Under the pieces are notes generated by a model. The model did no database searches and was not told the DNA's origin. It saw nothing but the letters and a program-made list of their open reading frames with translations. Made by a program: the position numbers and the translations under genes. From CAIZGX01 sp964385405 (GTDB taxonomy: Bacteria > Bacteroidota > Bacteroidia > Flavobacteriales_D > Sanyastnellaceae), in contig CAYLOT010000013.1 of NCBI GenBank assembly GCA_964385405.1, forward strand, positions 4,720 through 68,719: a DNA stretch of 64,000 bases, written 5' to 3'. Below are positions 1 through 8,627 of the stretch, one piece after another (positions within the stretch are counted from its first letter, which is position 1; the number at the start of each line of letters is the position of its first letter).

Positions 1-1277
1 TTCTTAAGCGCTTTCGCAACCCACAAGTCTGTTGCGGCCTGACGCTCTATGCTTTCTGTTTTCGCTTGGAACAATTCATAGTCTTGCTCCATGTTCGCTC
101 TGTGCGCGGGAATACGCGCGTCTAACTGATAAATAACGTAAGCATCTTTTCCGTTCGGTTGCTTTGCCAATTGTGGTTCAGACAATTCGCCCTCTTTCAA
201 TTTCGAAAGGGTCAAATTCAATTCTGCAGTGAGTGTAGCCACATCGTGACGGGTGCCACCTGTTTGCATATTCATGATCTTTCCCGCCTGATTCTTGGTT
301 TCTTCATCGGTGCTGTATCGTGCAGCAGCAGCGTTGAACGAAATCTTTTTTGCTTTCAACTCACTGTATACTGAATCTATTTGCGTCTTGCAAAGATTGA
401 AGTCTTCGTCTTTGATTTTCGGCGACATTAAGATGTGACAGGCGCGGTAGTATTCGCCACGCTTTTCAACCACCTTCACAAAATGATATCCGTATGTAGA
501 TTTGAAAACAGGAGAGTAATTCCCTTCGTCGGTAGTGAAAACAGCAGACTCGTATTCTGGAACGAAACTTCCTTTGCGAATCATGTCGTAACAACCGCCT
601 TTGAATTTCGAACCCGGATCTTCGCTGTGACGGCGCGCTTGAATGGTCATGCTTGTTCTACCAGAAGCAATATCGTTTCGAATACTGTCCAAGAAATGAA
701 TGGTTTTTTGATTCTCACTTTCAGGAATTAAAGGAGCAATAACAATTTGCGAGTACTGCACTTGTTCACCAATAAGCGGAAGGGAATCTACAGGAAGCGA
801 TTGGTAATATTTCAACACTTGAGACGGTGTGATTTTCACATTCTTAGTAATCTCTTCTTGCTTCTTTTGCGTGAGCAGTTGATCTCGAATCATATCGAAG
901 AAATCTACTTTCAACTGCGAGATTGGCTTCCCATAATAAGCTTCGAATTGTTCTACGCTTCCGAGCATTTCAACGAAGTAGGTAATACGTTTTTCTACCT
1001 GCGCATTTACTTCCCCGTCTGTAACTTCAACGCTATCTACTTTGGCCTGATGCAAAAGAAGTTTCTGATACATTAGGTCTTCAAAAATGGAACATTCCTT
1101 TTCAGCAGGGAGTTGAGATTTACCTTGTGTTAATTCGAATTTGGCATTTTCCAGATCAGAAAGTAAAACAACTTCAGCGCCTACTCCTCCAATAATTTTA
1201 TCTATGGTCTTGCCTGGTTGCGCCCATGAATAGGCAGACATCAATGCAAAGACCAACCACAAAAAACCTTTTTTCAT
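1..1277 (-). CDS. SurA-like parvulin peptidyl-prolyl isomerase (3' end beyond window)
   Basis: Periplasmic chaperone/PPIase that helps fold outer-membrane proteins. I translated the minus strand from the ATG at 1277. It starts MKKGFLWLVFALMSAYSWAQ, a clear Sec signal peptide ending at AQ. A SurA N-terminal-type helical region follows, with IDKIIGGVGAEVVLLSDLE near the mature N-terminus, then parvulin sequence with the typical GGCYDMI and STYGYHFVKV stretches around residues 220-260. The frame stays open to base 1, so about 425 codons are visible and the C-terminus is missing. The start lies 4 bases after the stop of the upstream lipoprotein gene. It is therefore the third gene of a foldase run, probably all read from the guaB side. 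Family assignment is firm; exact orthology to E. coli SurA is inferred. Confidence 0.88.
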   Translation of the reverse strand, partial: MKKGFLWLVFALMSAYSWAQPGKTIDKIIGGVGAEVVLLSDLENAKFELTQGKSQLPAEKECSIFEDLMYQKLLLHQAKVDSVEVTDGEVNAQVEKRITYFVEMLGSVEQFEAYYGKPISQLKVDFFDMIRDQLLTQKKQEEITKNVKITPSQVLKYYQSLPVDSLPLIGEQVQYSQIVIAPLIPESENQKTIHFLDSIRNDIASGRTSMTIQARRHSEDPGSKFKGGCYDMIRKGSFVPEYESAVFTTDEGNYSPVFKSTYGYHFVKVVEKRGEYYRACHILMSPKIKDEDFNLCKTQIDSVYSELKAKKISFNAAAARYSTDEETKNQAGKIMNMQTGGTRHDVATLTAELNLTLSKLKEGELSEPQLAKQPNGKDAYVIYQLDARIPAHRANMEQDYELFQAKTESIERQAATDLWVAKALK

Positions 1278-1281
1278 TCGC

Positions 1282-2112
1282 TTATTGTTCTAATTTACCT
1301 TCCGACTTAGCTTGTTCGTAAAGGCCATTTCTCATTTTTTGCAAAAGCTCTTGCTTTCTTATGTTCAGCAAGATACTTGCAATATTGCTTCGCACCATTT
1401 CCAAAGGAGACGAATCTCCGGGAAGGAGATAAGAACCAATTTTCACCCAAATTATTTCACCGTTAAAATTTATCTGTTGGGTCGATGTGGCTTGCGTTAA
1501 AAACTGCGAACGGTCTGCAACGGCTAATGGAATTAGCTGGGCGAATTGTTCCCAATTGATGTAAGTTGAATAGTTGTAGTAATGCTTCGCTCCAGCCTGA
1601 ACACAGAAGGCCTCCCAAGTAGCAATATCATCCGAAGTGAAAGCGGTACACATATTCTTCACTTCCTTGGATTTTTCAGGAAGTGAGCAGAACTTCAATT
1701 TCAAGAAGTGTTCGTTCACCTTCATGGAAGATTTGTTCGCTTCGTAGTACGCTAAGATTTGGTCTTCGGTAACCACAGTGTCCATGTTCTTTTTAATCCA
1801 ATCTTGCTCATAAGAGTAGATTAACAATGACTTTCGATAATCTTCAATTCTTCTCTCCACCGACAATTTTTCCTTGTCAGACATCTTCTCTGCTTCTTGC
1901 AATACCAACGCGTCTTTCAACCACGATTGAATGATTTCTTGTGCAATTGCTACTGAATCTTCCGAAGAAATATTATTTGGAATTCGTTCACGCAATTCCT
2001 CCATGGTTAACACGTCATCACCCAAATGTGCTACAGCATCGGGCGATGAATTACCGCATGCGGTTGCCAGAAGCACATAAAAAGCTGCGATAAAAATGTG
2101 TGCAGCTCTCAT
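1282..2112 (-). CDS. Putative lipoprotein in the PPIase operon
   Basis: A 276-residue exported protein with an N-terminal hydrophobic stretch ending in LLATACGNSS. This is a plausible lipobox, with Cys19 lipidated, although the -3 residue is Ala rather than Leu. The mature part begins AVAHLGDDVLTMEELRERIP, which resembles the start of SurA/PpiD N-terminal chaperone domains (a beta strand followed by an 'L..eel...ip' helix). The rest is mostly helical, and I see no parvulin domain. It lies between two parvulin PPIase genes with 3-4 base gaps on both sides, so it is co-transcribed and probably a non-catalytic chaperone partner for outer-membrane protein folding. That role is inferred from context and the N-terminal likeness only. 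Confidence 0.7.
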   Translation of the reverse strand: MRAAHIFIAAFYVLLATACGNSSPDAVAHLGDDVLTMEELRERIPNNISSEDSVAIAQEIIQSWLKDALVLQEAEKMSDKEKLSVERRIEDYRKSLLIYSYEQDWIKKNMDTVVTEDQILAYYEANKSSMKVNEHFLKLKFCSLPEKSKEVKNMCTAFTSDDIATWEAFCVQAGAKHYYNYSTYINWEQFAQLIPLAVADRSQFLTQATSTQQINFNGEIIWVKIGSYLLPGDSSPLEMVRSNIASILLNIRKQELLQKMRNGLYEQAKSEGKLEQ

Positions 2113-2115
2113 TAT

Positions 2116-4077
2116 TTATTTTGCAATAGAATGAAGAACCTCGGTATTGATCTTGTAATTACGCGATTTACGCAACTCCTCTATCCATTGTTTATCAAGG
2201 AAATTTTGGTATTCCGAGGTAACCAATCCGCGAGCTTCCGATAATTTCTTTGGGGACTTATTCAACAACTCCTCAATATCTACCACAATCACCTGTCCAT
2301 TCATTGGAACGTTTACACTCAAACCTTCGGTCCACTTAATCTTTCCTAGAACCTCACGATCTTCTCGTGCGAACAAACCCCCTTCGGTTTGAAGGTTCAA
2401 TTGTGTTCCTTGATTCAATTCTGCTGCGGCTTCCGAAGGCGATTTTCCAGATTCCAACAACTTACGTAGTTTGTTTGCGATCTCTTCGTTCGCACACGTG
2501 TAGATAACAACTTCAGCGCGATCTGGCCACATGAAGTTGGCCTTGTTCGATTCGAAGTAATTATTCAATCCAACAGTGTCTTTCACAGCCTTGGACCAAA
2601 CCAATTGATCGGTTAATTCAAACAACAAAATTCCTTCTCGGTATTCTTTCATCAATAAACGGAAGGCTGGATATTTTTCTTCCAAATGTGCATCTTCTTC
2701 TCGCATTAATTTGTCCTCAGCAAACATCTTTGCTTCGTGCTTCACGTAGTCTACTGGATTCAAATTTGTGTTCGCCCCTTTGCGGGTTATCATGGTTTGA
2801 TAGAAATCGTTCACCGTGTATTTTGTTCCAGCCACTTCACAGAAAACTTTTTTCAATAAGCCTTTGCTCGCTTTCAATTGTCCCACGTATACACTGCTGT
2901 CTGCCTTCGCAGAAAGCTTGTTAATGTACTTTTGATTGTACACATAGTTGTATTCCTTGCCAATTTTCGCAAGGAAAGAATTCTTTGTTTTTTCAGCGCG
3001 AACATCTTTCGAAACTTTGGCTTTAATATCTTTCTCCATAGACTCGTAGGAAGCCAAAGGCTTGTATCCCAAGCGTTTCACGATATGCCAACCGTATGTC
3101 GTTTTAAATGGGCTTGAGATATCTCCGTCTGCCTTCAATGCGTAGGACGCCTCTTCGAATTCAGAAACCATCTTGTTTGTCCCGAACCAAGGAAGTTCTC
3201 CTCCCTTATTTTTAGTGGTAACGTCTTCACTATACAATGCGCACAACTCGGCGAAAGTTTGTTTTCCTTCTAATGCTTTCTGATAGATCTCGTTAATCTT
3301 AGCTTCAGCTGCTTTATCGTTTTGATCTTCTTTCTTCGGCTTAACCATGATATGTGCAACGCGAATTTCACCACGTGCAGGACGTCGACCAGTGACCTTA
3401 AGTAAATGGTAACCATATTGCGTGCGAACAGGCAAAGTCACCTCGCCAATCTTCGCAGTGTAGGCCGCTAGTTCAAACGGGTAAACCATTTGGAAGGCTG
3501 TAAAATACCCAAGGTCTCCATTGTTCTTCTCTACGGATTTATCTGTGCTGTATTTTTTCGCAGCCGATTCAAACGATTCTCCTGCAAGAATCTTCTTGCG
3601 AATGTCCATAATCTTGTTGTATGCCTTCAAGGTATCTGCGGCCAAAGCGTTCGGCTTACACTCGATAAGCAAGTGACTCGCACGCACTTCTTCTTGCAAA
3701 TGCGCATACGCCTCTTGCATAAGTTCGTCTAACTTCTCTTGGTCTGTTAAATACGGACGAGCCAACTGAGCGCGGTAACCTTGCAATTCATACTTGAATT
3801 TGCTTACTGTATCGAGACCCGCAGCTTTCGCAGCATGCACTTTCAATTTAAAATTGATGAACAATTCCATGTATTCGTCGAGAGCCGTTTTCGTAATTAC
3901 CGAATCGCGGTTATTCTTTCTGAAAATATTTTCAAACTCTTCCAGTGTTACATCTTCCCCGTCTACACTCAGCACAACTGGAGACGCTGGTGCTTTTTGA
4001 ATGGGTTGCGCATTCGCGCTGAACCAAGCTGTGCAAGCGAGCACAACATTTAAAAGTAGAACTTTCGTAAAACGCAT
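2116..4077 (-). CDS. Peptidyl-prolyl isomerase with two parvulin domains
   Basis: A 653-residue periplasmic foldase. The signal peptide ends near WFSANAQ (residue 24). A SurA_N-like helical region contains VDGEDVTLEEFENIFRKNN. Two parvulin (PpiC-type) domains follow, the first at about residues 130-230 (RASHLLIE ... GDLGYFTAFQMVYPFE ... QYGYHLLKV) and the second at about 235-345 (VRVAHIMVK-like EIRVAHIMVKPKK ... GGELPWFGTNKMV ... TYGWHIVKR). A long C-terminal helical extension completes the protein. It starts 20 bases after the guaB stop and is followed 3 bases later by the lipoprotein gene. Flavobacterial genomes commonly carry such a pair of parvulins with a lipoprotein between them next to guaB. 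The likely role is outer-membrane protein biogenesis. Confidence 0.88.
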   Translation of the reverse strand: MRFTKVLLLNVVLACTAWFSANAQPIQKAPASPVVLSVDGEDVTLEEFENIFRKNNRDSVITKTALDEYMELFINFKLKVHAAKAAGLDTVSKFKYELQGYRAQLARPYLTDQEKLDELMQEAYAHLQEEVRASHLLIECKPNALAADTLKAYNKIMDIRKKILAGESFESAAKKYSTDKSVEKNNGDLGYFTAFQMVYPFELAAYTAKIGEVTLPVRTQYGYHLLKVTGRRPARGEIRVAHIMVKPKKEDQNDKAAEAKINEIYQKALEGKQTFAELCALYSEDVTTKNKGGELPWFGTNKMVSEFEEASYALKADGDISSPFKTTYGWHIVKRLGYKPLASYESMEKDIKAKVSKDVRAEKTKNSFLAKIGKEYNYVYNQKYINKLSAKADSSVYVGQLKASKGLLKKVFCEVAGTKYTVNDFYQTMITRKGANTNLNPVDYVKHEAKMFAEDKLMREEDAHLEEKYPAFRLLMKEYREGILLFELTDQLVWSKAVKDTVGLNNYFESNKANFMWPDRAEVVIYTCANEEIANKLRKLLESGKSPSEAAAELNQGTQLNLQTEGGLFAREDREVLGKIKWTEGLSVNVPMNGQVIVVDIEELLNKSPKKLSEARGLVTSEYQNFLDKQWIEELRKSRNYKINTEVLHSIAK

Positions 4078-4097
4078 ATGACTTAAATTAAACTGAA

Positions 4098-5573
4098 TTA
4101 TTTGTAACTGTAATTTGGTGCTTCTCTAGTAATTACAACATCATGCGGATGACTTTCTTTGATACCCGCGTTTGTAATACGAATGAATTTAGCTTCTTGA
4201 AGTTGGGAAATATTCGATGCACCGCAGTAGCCCATTCCAGCTCTGAGGCCACCAATGATTTGGTGCATCACTTCCATTACTGAACCTTTGAAAGGCACAC
4301 GCCCTGAAATTCCTTCCGGAACCAACTTCTTAATGTCGTCTTCAGCATCTTGAAAGTAACGGTCTTTCGAACCGTGTTGCATGGCTTCTAAAGAACCCAT
4401 ACCTCTGTACGACTTGAATTTTCTTCCTTCGTAAATAATTGTTTCTCCGGGAGATTCTTCAGTACCTGCGAGCATTGAACCAATCATGATGGTTGAAGCT
4501 CCGCCTGCGATTGCTTTCGCAATGTCTCCTGTGTATCGAATTCCGCCGTCTGCAATCATAGGTACTCCTGTTCCTTTCAACGCTTCTGCAACGTCGGTAA
4601 CGGCAGTTAATTGTGGAACACCCACACCGGCAATAACGCGTGTGGTGCAAATTGAACCTGGTCCAATTCCAACCTTCACCCCGTCGGCACCTGCTTCCAC
4701 CAAGGCTTTCGCAGCCGCTCCTGTTGCAATATTTCCAACAATCACATCTATTTTATCTCCGAAAGCGGCCTTCACTTTTTTCAGTGTTTCGATAACACCC
4801 TTCGAATGTCCGTGAGCAGTATCAATGACCACCGCGTCTACTCCTGCTTTCACCAAAGCTTCCACACGATCCATGGTATCGCCAGTAACACCAACTGCAG
4901 CAGCACAACGCAAACGTCCGAAGTTGTCTTTGCAAGCATTCGGATATCTACGCAATTTTAAAATGTCTTTGTATGTGATCAGTCCCATTAGTTTACCATC
5001 TGCGGAAACAACGGGAAGTTTTTCAATTTTCTTTTCTTGAAGAATAGATTCAGCGGTTTCTAAATCTTTCGGTTTATCTGTGGTGACAAGGTTTTCACTT
5101 GTCATGACTTCACGAATTGGCTTTTCGTAATTTTTCTCGAAACGAAGATCTCTGTTTGTAACAATTCCCTTCAACACGCCTTCTGCATCTACAACCGGAA
5201 TACCTCCAATTTTATGCTCGGCCATAATGGTCAAAGCATCTCCAACGTTTGCTGTTTCGTGCAGCGTAATTGGGTCTTGAATCATTCCGCTTTCGCTACG
5301 CTTTACTTTGCGCACTTCTGCTGCCTGAGCGGCAATGCTCATGTTTTTGTGAATGACCGCAATTCCACCTGAACGTGCCATGGCAATTGCCATTGAACTT
5401 TCAGAAACTGTATCCATAGCTGCAGCAACCACTGGGGTGTGCAGGGTAATGTTTTTAGTGAACTGAGAAGAAATGTTTACTTCGCGTGGAAGCACCTCTG
5501 AGTAGGCTGGAACGAGAAGAACATCGTCGTATGTAAGACCCTCTCCTACAATTTTCGAATTGTTTGCGGACAT
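4098..5573 (-). CDS. guaB: Inosine-5'-monophosphate dehydrogenase
   Basis: Catalyses IMP + NAD+ to XMP, the committed step of guanine nucleotide synthesis, in the cytoplasm. The 491-residue length is normal for the family. The catalytic loop GPGSICTTR places the nucleophile at Cys309. Two CBS domains interrupt the TIM barrel at about residues 95-210 (PITLHETANVGDAL..., IREVMTS...). The C-terminal flap has YRGMGSLEAM and EGISGRVP. The leader contains a -7 box (minus-strand TACATTTG at 5602-5609), leaving a leader of about 28 bases. The three foldase genes follow closely downstream. Confidence 0.97.
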   Translation of the reverse strand: MSANNSKIVGEGLTYDDVLLVPAYSEVLPREVNISSQFTKNITLHTPVVAAAMDTVSESSMAIAMARSGGIAVIHKNMSIAAQAAEVRKVKRSESGMIQDPITLHETANVGDALTIMAEHKIGGIPVVDAEGVLKGIVTNRDLRFEKNYEKPIREVMTSENLVTTDKPKDLETAESILQEKKIEKLPVVSADGKLMGLITYKDILKLRRYPNACKDNFGRLRCAAAVGVTGDTMDRVEALVKAGVDAVVIDTAHGHSKGVIETLKKVKAAFGDKIDVIVGNIATGAAAKALVEAGADGVKVGIGPGSICTTRVIAGVGVPQLTAVTDVAEALKGTGVPMIADGGIRYTGDIAKAIAGGASTIMIGSMLAGTEESPGETIIYEGRKFKSYRGMGSLEAMQHGSKDRYFQDAEDDIKKLVPEGISGRVPFKGSVMEVMHQIIGGLRAGMGYCGASNISQLQEAKFIRITNAGIKESHPHDVVITREAPNYSYK

Positions 5574-5601
5574 ATGTTTGAATTTTCGAATAAAATTCGG
5601 A

Positions 5602-5609
5602 CAAATGTA
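5602..5609 (-). promoter_or_regulatory. -7 promoter box for guaB
   Basis: The minus strand reads TACATTTG, a full match to the Bacteroidota -7 consensus TAnnTTTG, 28 bases before the guaB ATG. I see no convincing TTG at the -33 spacing. Confidence 0.5.
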
Positions 5610-5643
5610 CGAAAAATAGGGGTAAAAAGCCTCTGGTAATTAA

Positions 5644-6573
5644 TTATAAACTGTCGAGCAGCGTTGTTAAATCCGAATCCGAAATTTCAGACATAATCAC
5701 CATCTGGGTTGAGTTTCCTGTTACCGTTAATTCTTGATAAAAATGGAAGAGGCTTCCGCTTGCATTTACAGCTATGGCAACAATTTTTGCATTCGCCCCT
5801 GAAGGAATTCCTGAAATGACACTGTTGCTCGATTGCAGCACAGTCTTAGAATCTGGGAGGTATGCAAAAAATATCACATTGGTTAAATCGTCTTCATCTG
5901 AATCAAAAGTTATGCTGTATGTCCCACTCGTTGATACACCGAGGTCGGCGTTAATCCACCCTAATTTCTCAATAAACGCTGTGTATCCAATAGTATCTAC
6001 ATCGAAAATAGGATTCTGTGTTTGTGTGATCCCAAAAACTCCTAGATCGGTTGTCCAATCCACTACTTCGCCATTTTCAATTCCGTAATAAACATTCATG
6101 TAATTCAATTGAGGTGCTGCATTCGGCATGCTAACTTTGAACGCACACGGTTGAGTTAAGTATAGCTCCTGCCCATCCTTTTCCGCTCTCAAACGAATTT
6201 CACCTGCAGTTTCTAAAGGCATTCCGGCTGAAACAGTAGGCATGCGGTAGTAAATCATATCCTTCGGGGTATACAATTCAACCAACTTCACCAAAAACGG
6301 ATAAGTTACGGCTCCGCCTCCCGGTAGTTGAAGGCAATCGATACTTCCCCAAATTGTGGTCCCCTGATTGCCTACGATAGGCCCTTCACCCGCTGAGTCA
6401 ATGACAAATACTTGTTCGTCTTGCTTTTTAGAATCTAAATAGGCATTCGGAGATTCGTATGTGTTCAAATCGCGTTCTATCCGATCGCGTGAACAAGAGG
6501 TTATAGACACTGAGATAACAGCAACAAGAAGTGCGAAGGTTGCTGAAAATAATAGGTGAGGTTTCTTAGTCAT
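5644..6573 (-). CDS. Lipoprotein of unknown function
   Basis: I do not recognise a named family. The start is taken at the ATG at 6573 (MTKKPHLLFSATF...), which gives 309 residues. An upstream in-frame ATG at 6609 would put 12 charged residues in front of the signal peptide. The lipobox is SITSC, so the mature protein begins CSRDRIERDLNTYESP. It is rich in beta-strand-like sequence (VTYPFLVKLVELYTP, GEIRLRAEKDGQELYL) and resembles a cell-surface beta-sandwich protein. The start overlaps the end of the upstream beta-barrel gene by 8 bases, so the two are translationally coupled. An outer-membrane barrel plus a surface lipoprotein is a common Bacteroidota pairing, but the substrate or role cannot be told. 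Confidence 0.65.
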   Translation of the reverse strand: MTKKPHLLFSATFALLVAVISVSITSCSRDRIERDLNTYESPNAYLDSKKQDEQVFVIDSAGEGPIVGNQGTTIWGSIDCLQLPGGGAVTYPFLVKLVELYTPKDMIYYRMPTVSAGMPLETAGEIRLRAEKDGQELYLTQPCAFKVSMPNAAPQLNYMNVYYGIENGEVVDWTTDLGVFGITQTQNPIFDVDTIGYTAFIEKLGWINADLGVSTSGTYSITFDSDEDDLTNVIFFAYLPDSKTVLQSSNSVISGIPSGANAKIVAIAVNASGSLFHFYQELTVTGNSTQMVIMSEISDSDLTTLLDSL

Positions 6574-7063
6574 AAGCTGCGCATTTTTCTTTCTTTCCTT
6601 TGAATGCATTTTTATTGAATATTAATCCGACATGAAGAGATGCTTCTCTGTGTTTAGTATTGTATCTCCATTCTGCGAACGGGCGTATTTTTTTTCCTAA
6701 AATAATTCCCAATCCTACTTCACCATTCCAGTTATTCAAACGTGCATCTTTCATAAATGAATCTTCATAATTGATCCATCGGTTGTATCCTGTGTGCGCT
6801 AGCGCGTAGGATTGAAATTTTCCCGTCTTGACAAATCGATATTGAACGGAAGCTCCGAGGGTCCACTCGTTGATTTTATTACCCGGAAAGAAGTATGAAA
6901 ATTGGGGGCTAATTTGAATTTGTTTTTGTTCACGAAACAGAGCTCTAGCGCCGAATCCGAGGCTTTCGGTTTGAAAATTATAGATGCCCGAAAATCCTCC
7001 AGCAACCTGTGCAGATACATTCGAAGAAAAGAATAAGAATAAAATAAAAAGTTGTTTCTGCAT
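6566..7063 (-). CDS. Small outer-membrane beta-barrel protein
   Basis: A 165-residue protein with a signal peptide (MQKQLFILFLFFSSNVSAQ). It is followed by alternating hydrophobic/polar strands rich in aromatic residues (GASVQYRFV, YALAHTGYNRWI, NGEVGLGIILG, PFAEWRYNTKHREASLHVGLIF), as expected for an 8-strand outer-membrane barrel. The last strand is followed by a short hydrophilic tail. It sits upstream of a lipoprotein gene with an 8-base overlap. A weak -7-like box (minus-strand TACATTCG, 7085-7092) lies 21 bases before the start. Function unknown; no close named family recognised. Confidence 0.65.
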   Translation of the reverse strand: MQKQLFILFLFFSSNVSAQVAGGFSGIYNFQTESLGFGARALFREQKQIQISPQFSYFFPGNKINEWTLGASVQYRFVKTGKFQSYALAHTGYNRWINYEDSFMKDARLNNWNGEVGLGIILGKKIRPFAEWRYNTKHREASLHVGLIFNKNAFKGKKEKCAAYD

Positions 7064-7114
7064 TTGTCTTGAATAAAACTGTAACGAATGTATGTCGGGA
7101 ATTATTGCCTACGA

Positions 7115-7140
7115 AAAGGGCGGTTCGAAAACCGCCCTTT
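7115..7140 (-). terminator. Hairpin terminator after gdhA
   Basis: A perfect 11-base-pair stem (arms 7115-7125 and 7130-7140) with a 4-base loop. On the minus strand it is followed by TTTTCG, a short T tract. It lies 22 bases beyond the gdhA stop. Confidence 0.75.
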
Positions 7141-7162
7141 CAACACAATATTTAACACTGGG

Positions 7163-8512
7163 TTAAACTACACCTTGGTCTAACATTGCATCGGCAACTT
7201 TTACGAAGCCTGCGATGTTTGCACCTTTCACGTAGTTAACATAATCGCCTTCTGTTCCGTATTGAACACATGCAGCGTGAATGCTCTTCATGATGTTGTG
7301 TAAACGTTGGTCTACCTCTTCACGAGTCCAGCTTAAACGAAGACTATTCTGAGACATTTCCAATCCAGATGTAGCAACACCACCTGCGTTTGATGCTTTA
7401 CCTGGAGAGAACATTAATTTGTTCGCTTCGAAGACAGCAATTGCTTCAGGGGTAGAAGGCATGTTAGCACCTTCAGCCACTGCAATACAACCGTTTGCTA
7501 CCAGTGCTTTCGCATCGTCGCCATTCAATTCATTTTGCGTAGCGCAAGGAAGAGCAATGTCGCACTTCACACCCCAAGGTGTTTTTCCAGCTACGAATTC
7601 ACATCCGTATTTGGTAGCGTACTCTTGAATACGTCCGCGCTTCACGTTTTTCAATTCCATTAAGAAAGCCAGTTTCTCGGCATCGATTCCGTTTGCATCG
7701 TAGATATATCCAGAAGAATCTGAAGCAGTAACCACTTTAGCACCCAATTGAGTAGCCTTTTCGATTGCGTATTGAGCAACGTTTCCAGAACCAGAAACAA
7801 CAACAGTTTTTCCGTTGAAGTCTTTTCCTTTCACCGCCAACATTTCTTGAGCGAAGTATACAGTTCCGTAACCAGTAGCTTCCGGACGAATCAATGATCC
7901 ACCCCAGTTGCGACCTTTTCCAGTTAATACACCGGTGAATTCGTTACGAAGACGCTTGTACTGACCGAACATAAATCCGATCTCACGTCCACCTACTCCA
8001 ATATCTCCCGCAGGAACGTCTGTATCAGCACCAATGTGGCGAGACAACTCGCTCATAAAGCTTTGGCAGAATGCCATCACTTCACGATCGCTCTTTCCTT
8101 TCGGATCGAAGTCTGATCCACCTTTACCTCCGCCCATAGGAAGTGTGGTTAATGAGTTTTTGAATATTTGTTCGAAACCTAAGAATTTCAATACTGACAG
8201 ATTTACTGTTGGGTGGAATCGTAAACCACCTTTGTAAGGACCAATAGCACTGTTGAATTCTACGCGATATCCGCGGTTAACTTGAATCTCACCTTTGTCA
8301 TCTACCCATGGAACACGGAAGATTAACGTACGTTCTGGCTCAACAATGCGCTCAAGAATTTTAGCATCCTTGTACTTCGGATGTTTTTCCATAAAAGGAA
8401 TAATGGCTTCCGCCACTTCATGAACTGCTTGAAGGAATTCAGGTTCGTTCGGGTTCATTGCCTGAACTTTCGACATAAAGGCGTCAATTTGCGCTTGATG
8501 TAGTTGTGACAT
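7163..8512 (-). CDS. gdhA: Glutamate dehydrogenase
   Basis: Interconverts 2-oxoglutarate plus ammonium and glutamate, probably NADPH-linked and in the assimilating direction. The start is the ATG at 8512 (MSQLHQAQIDAFMSK), giving 449 residues, close to the 447 of the E. coli hexameric enzyme. The open frame continues upstream to 8734, but that part runs antisense through the divergent exporter gene and is rejected. Seen: the substrate-binding stretch GPYKGGLRFHP with PMGGGKGGSDFDPKGKSD, the Rossmann loop VSGSGNVAQYA, and EGANMPSTPEA. A promoter lies just upstream and a hairpin terminator just downstream, so this is a single-gene unit. Confidence 0.95.
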   Translation of the reverse strand: MSQLHQAQIDAFMSKVQAMNPNEPEFLQAVHEVAEAIIPFMEKHPKYKDAKILERIVEPERTLIFRVPWVDDKGEIQVNRGYRVEFNSAIGPYKGGLRFHPTVNLSVLKFLGFEQIFKNSLTTLPMGGGKGGSDFDPKGKSDREVMAFCQSFMSELSRHIGADTDVPAGDIGVGGREIGFMFGQYKRLRNEFTGVLTGKGRNWGGSLIRPEATGYGTVYFAQEMLAVKGKDFNGKTVVVSGSGNVAQYAIEKATQLGAKVVTASDSSGYIYDANGIDAEKLAFLMELKNVKRGRIQEYATKYGCEFVAGKTPWGVKCDIALPCATQNELNGDDAKALVANGCIAVAEGANMPSTPEAIAVFEANKLMFSPGKASNAGGVATSGLEMSQNSLRLSWTREEVDQRLHNIMKSIHAACVQYGTEGDYVNYVKGANIAGFVKVADAMLDQGVV

Positions 8513-8532
8513 GATTTTCAATTTTATGGGGG

Positions 8533-8564
8533 CGAAGATACTACTCTTAACCATAGGTTGACAA
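8533..8564 (-). promoter_or_regulatory. gdhA promoter (-33 and -7 boxes)
   Basis: The minus strand shows TTG (8564-8562), a 21-base spacer, then TATCTTCG (8540-8533), close to the Bacteroidota pattern TTG-N17-23-TAnnTTTG. The ATG lies 20 bases beyond the -7 box. Confidence 0.6.
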
Positions 8565-8627
8565 AGGAGGCCTAAAATTTCATTCGAAAATAGATTTGGT
8601 GTTTCTTTGCACTCTATTTTTATAGCT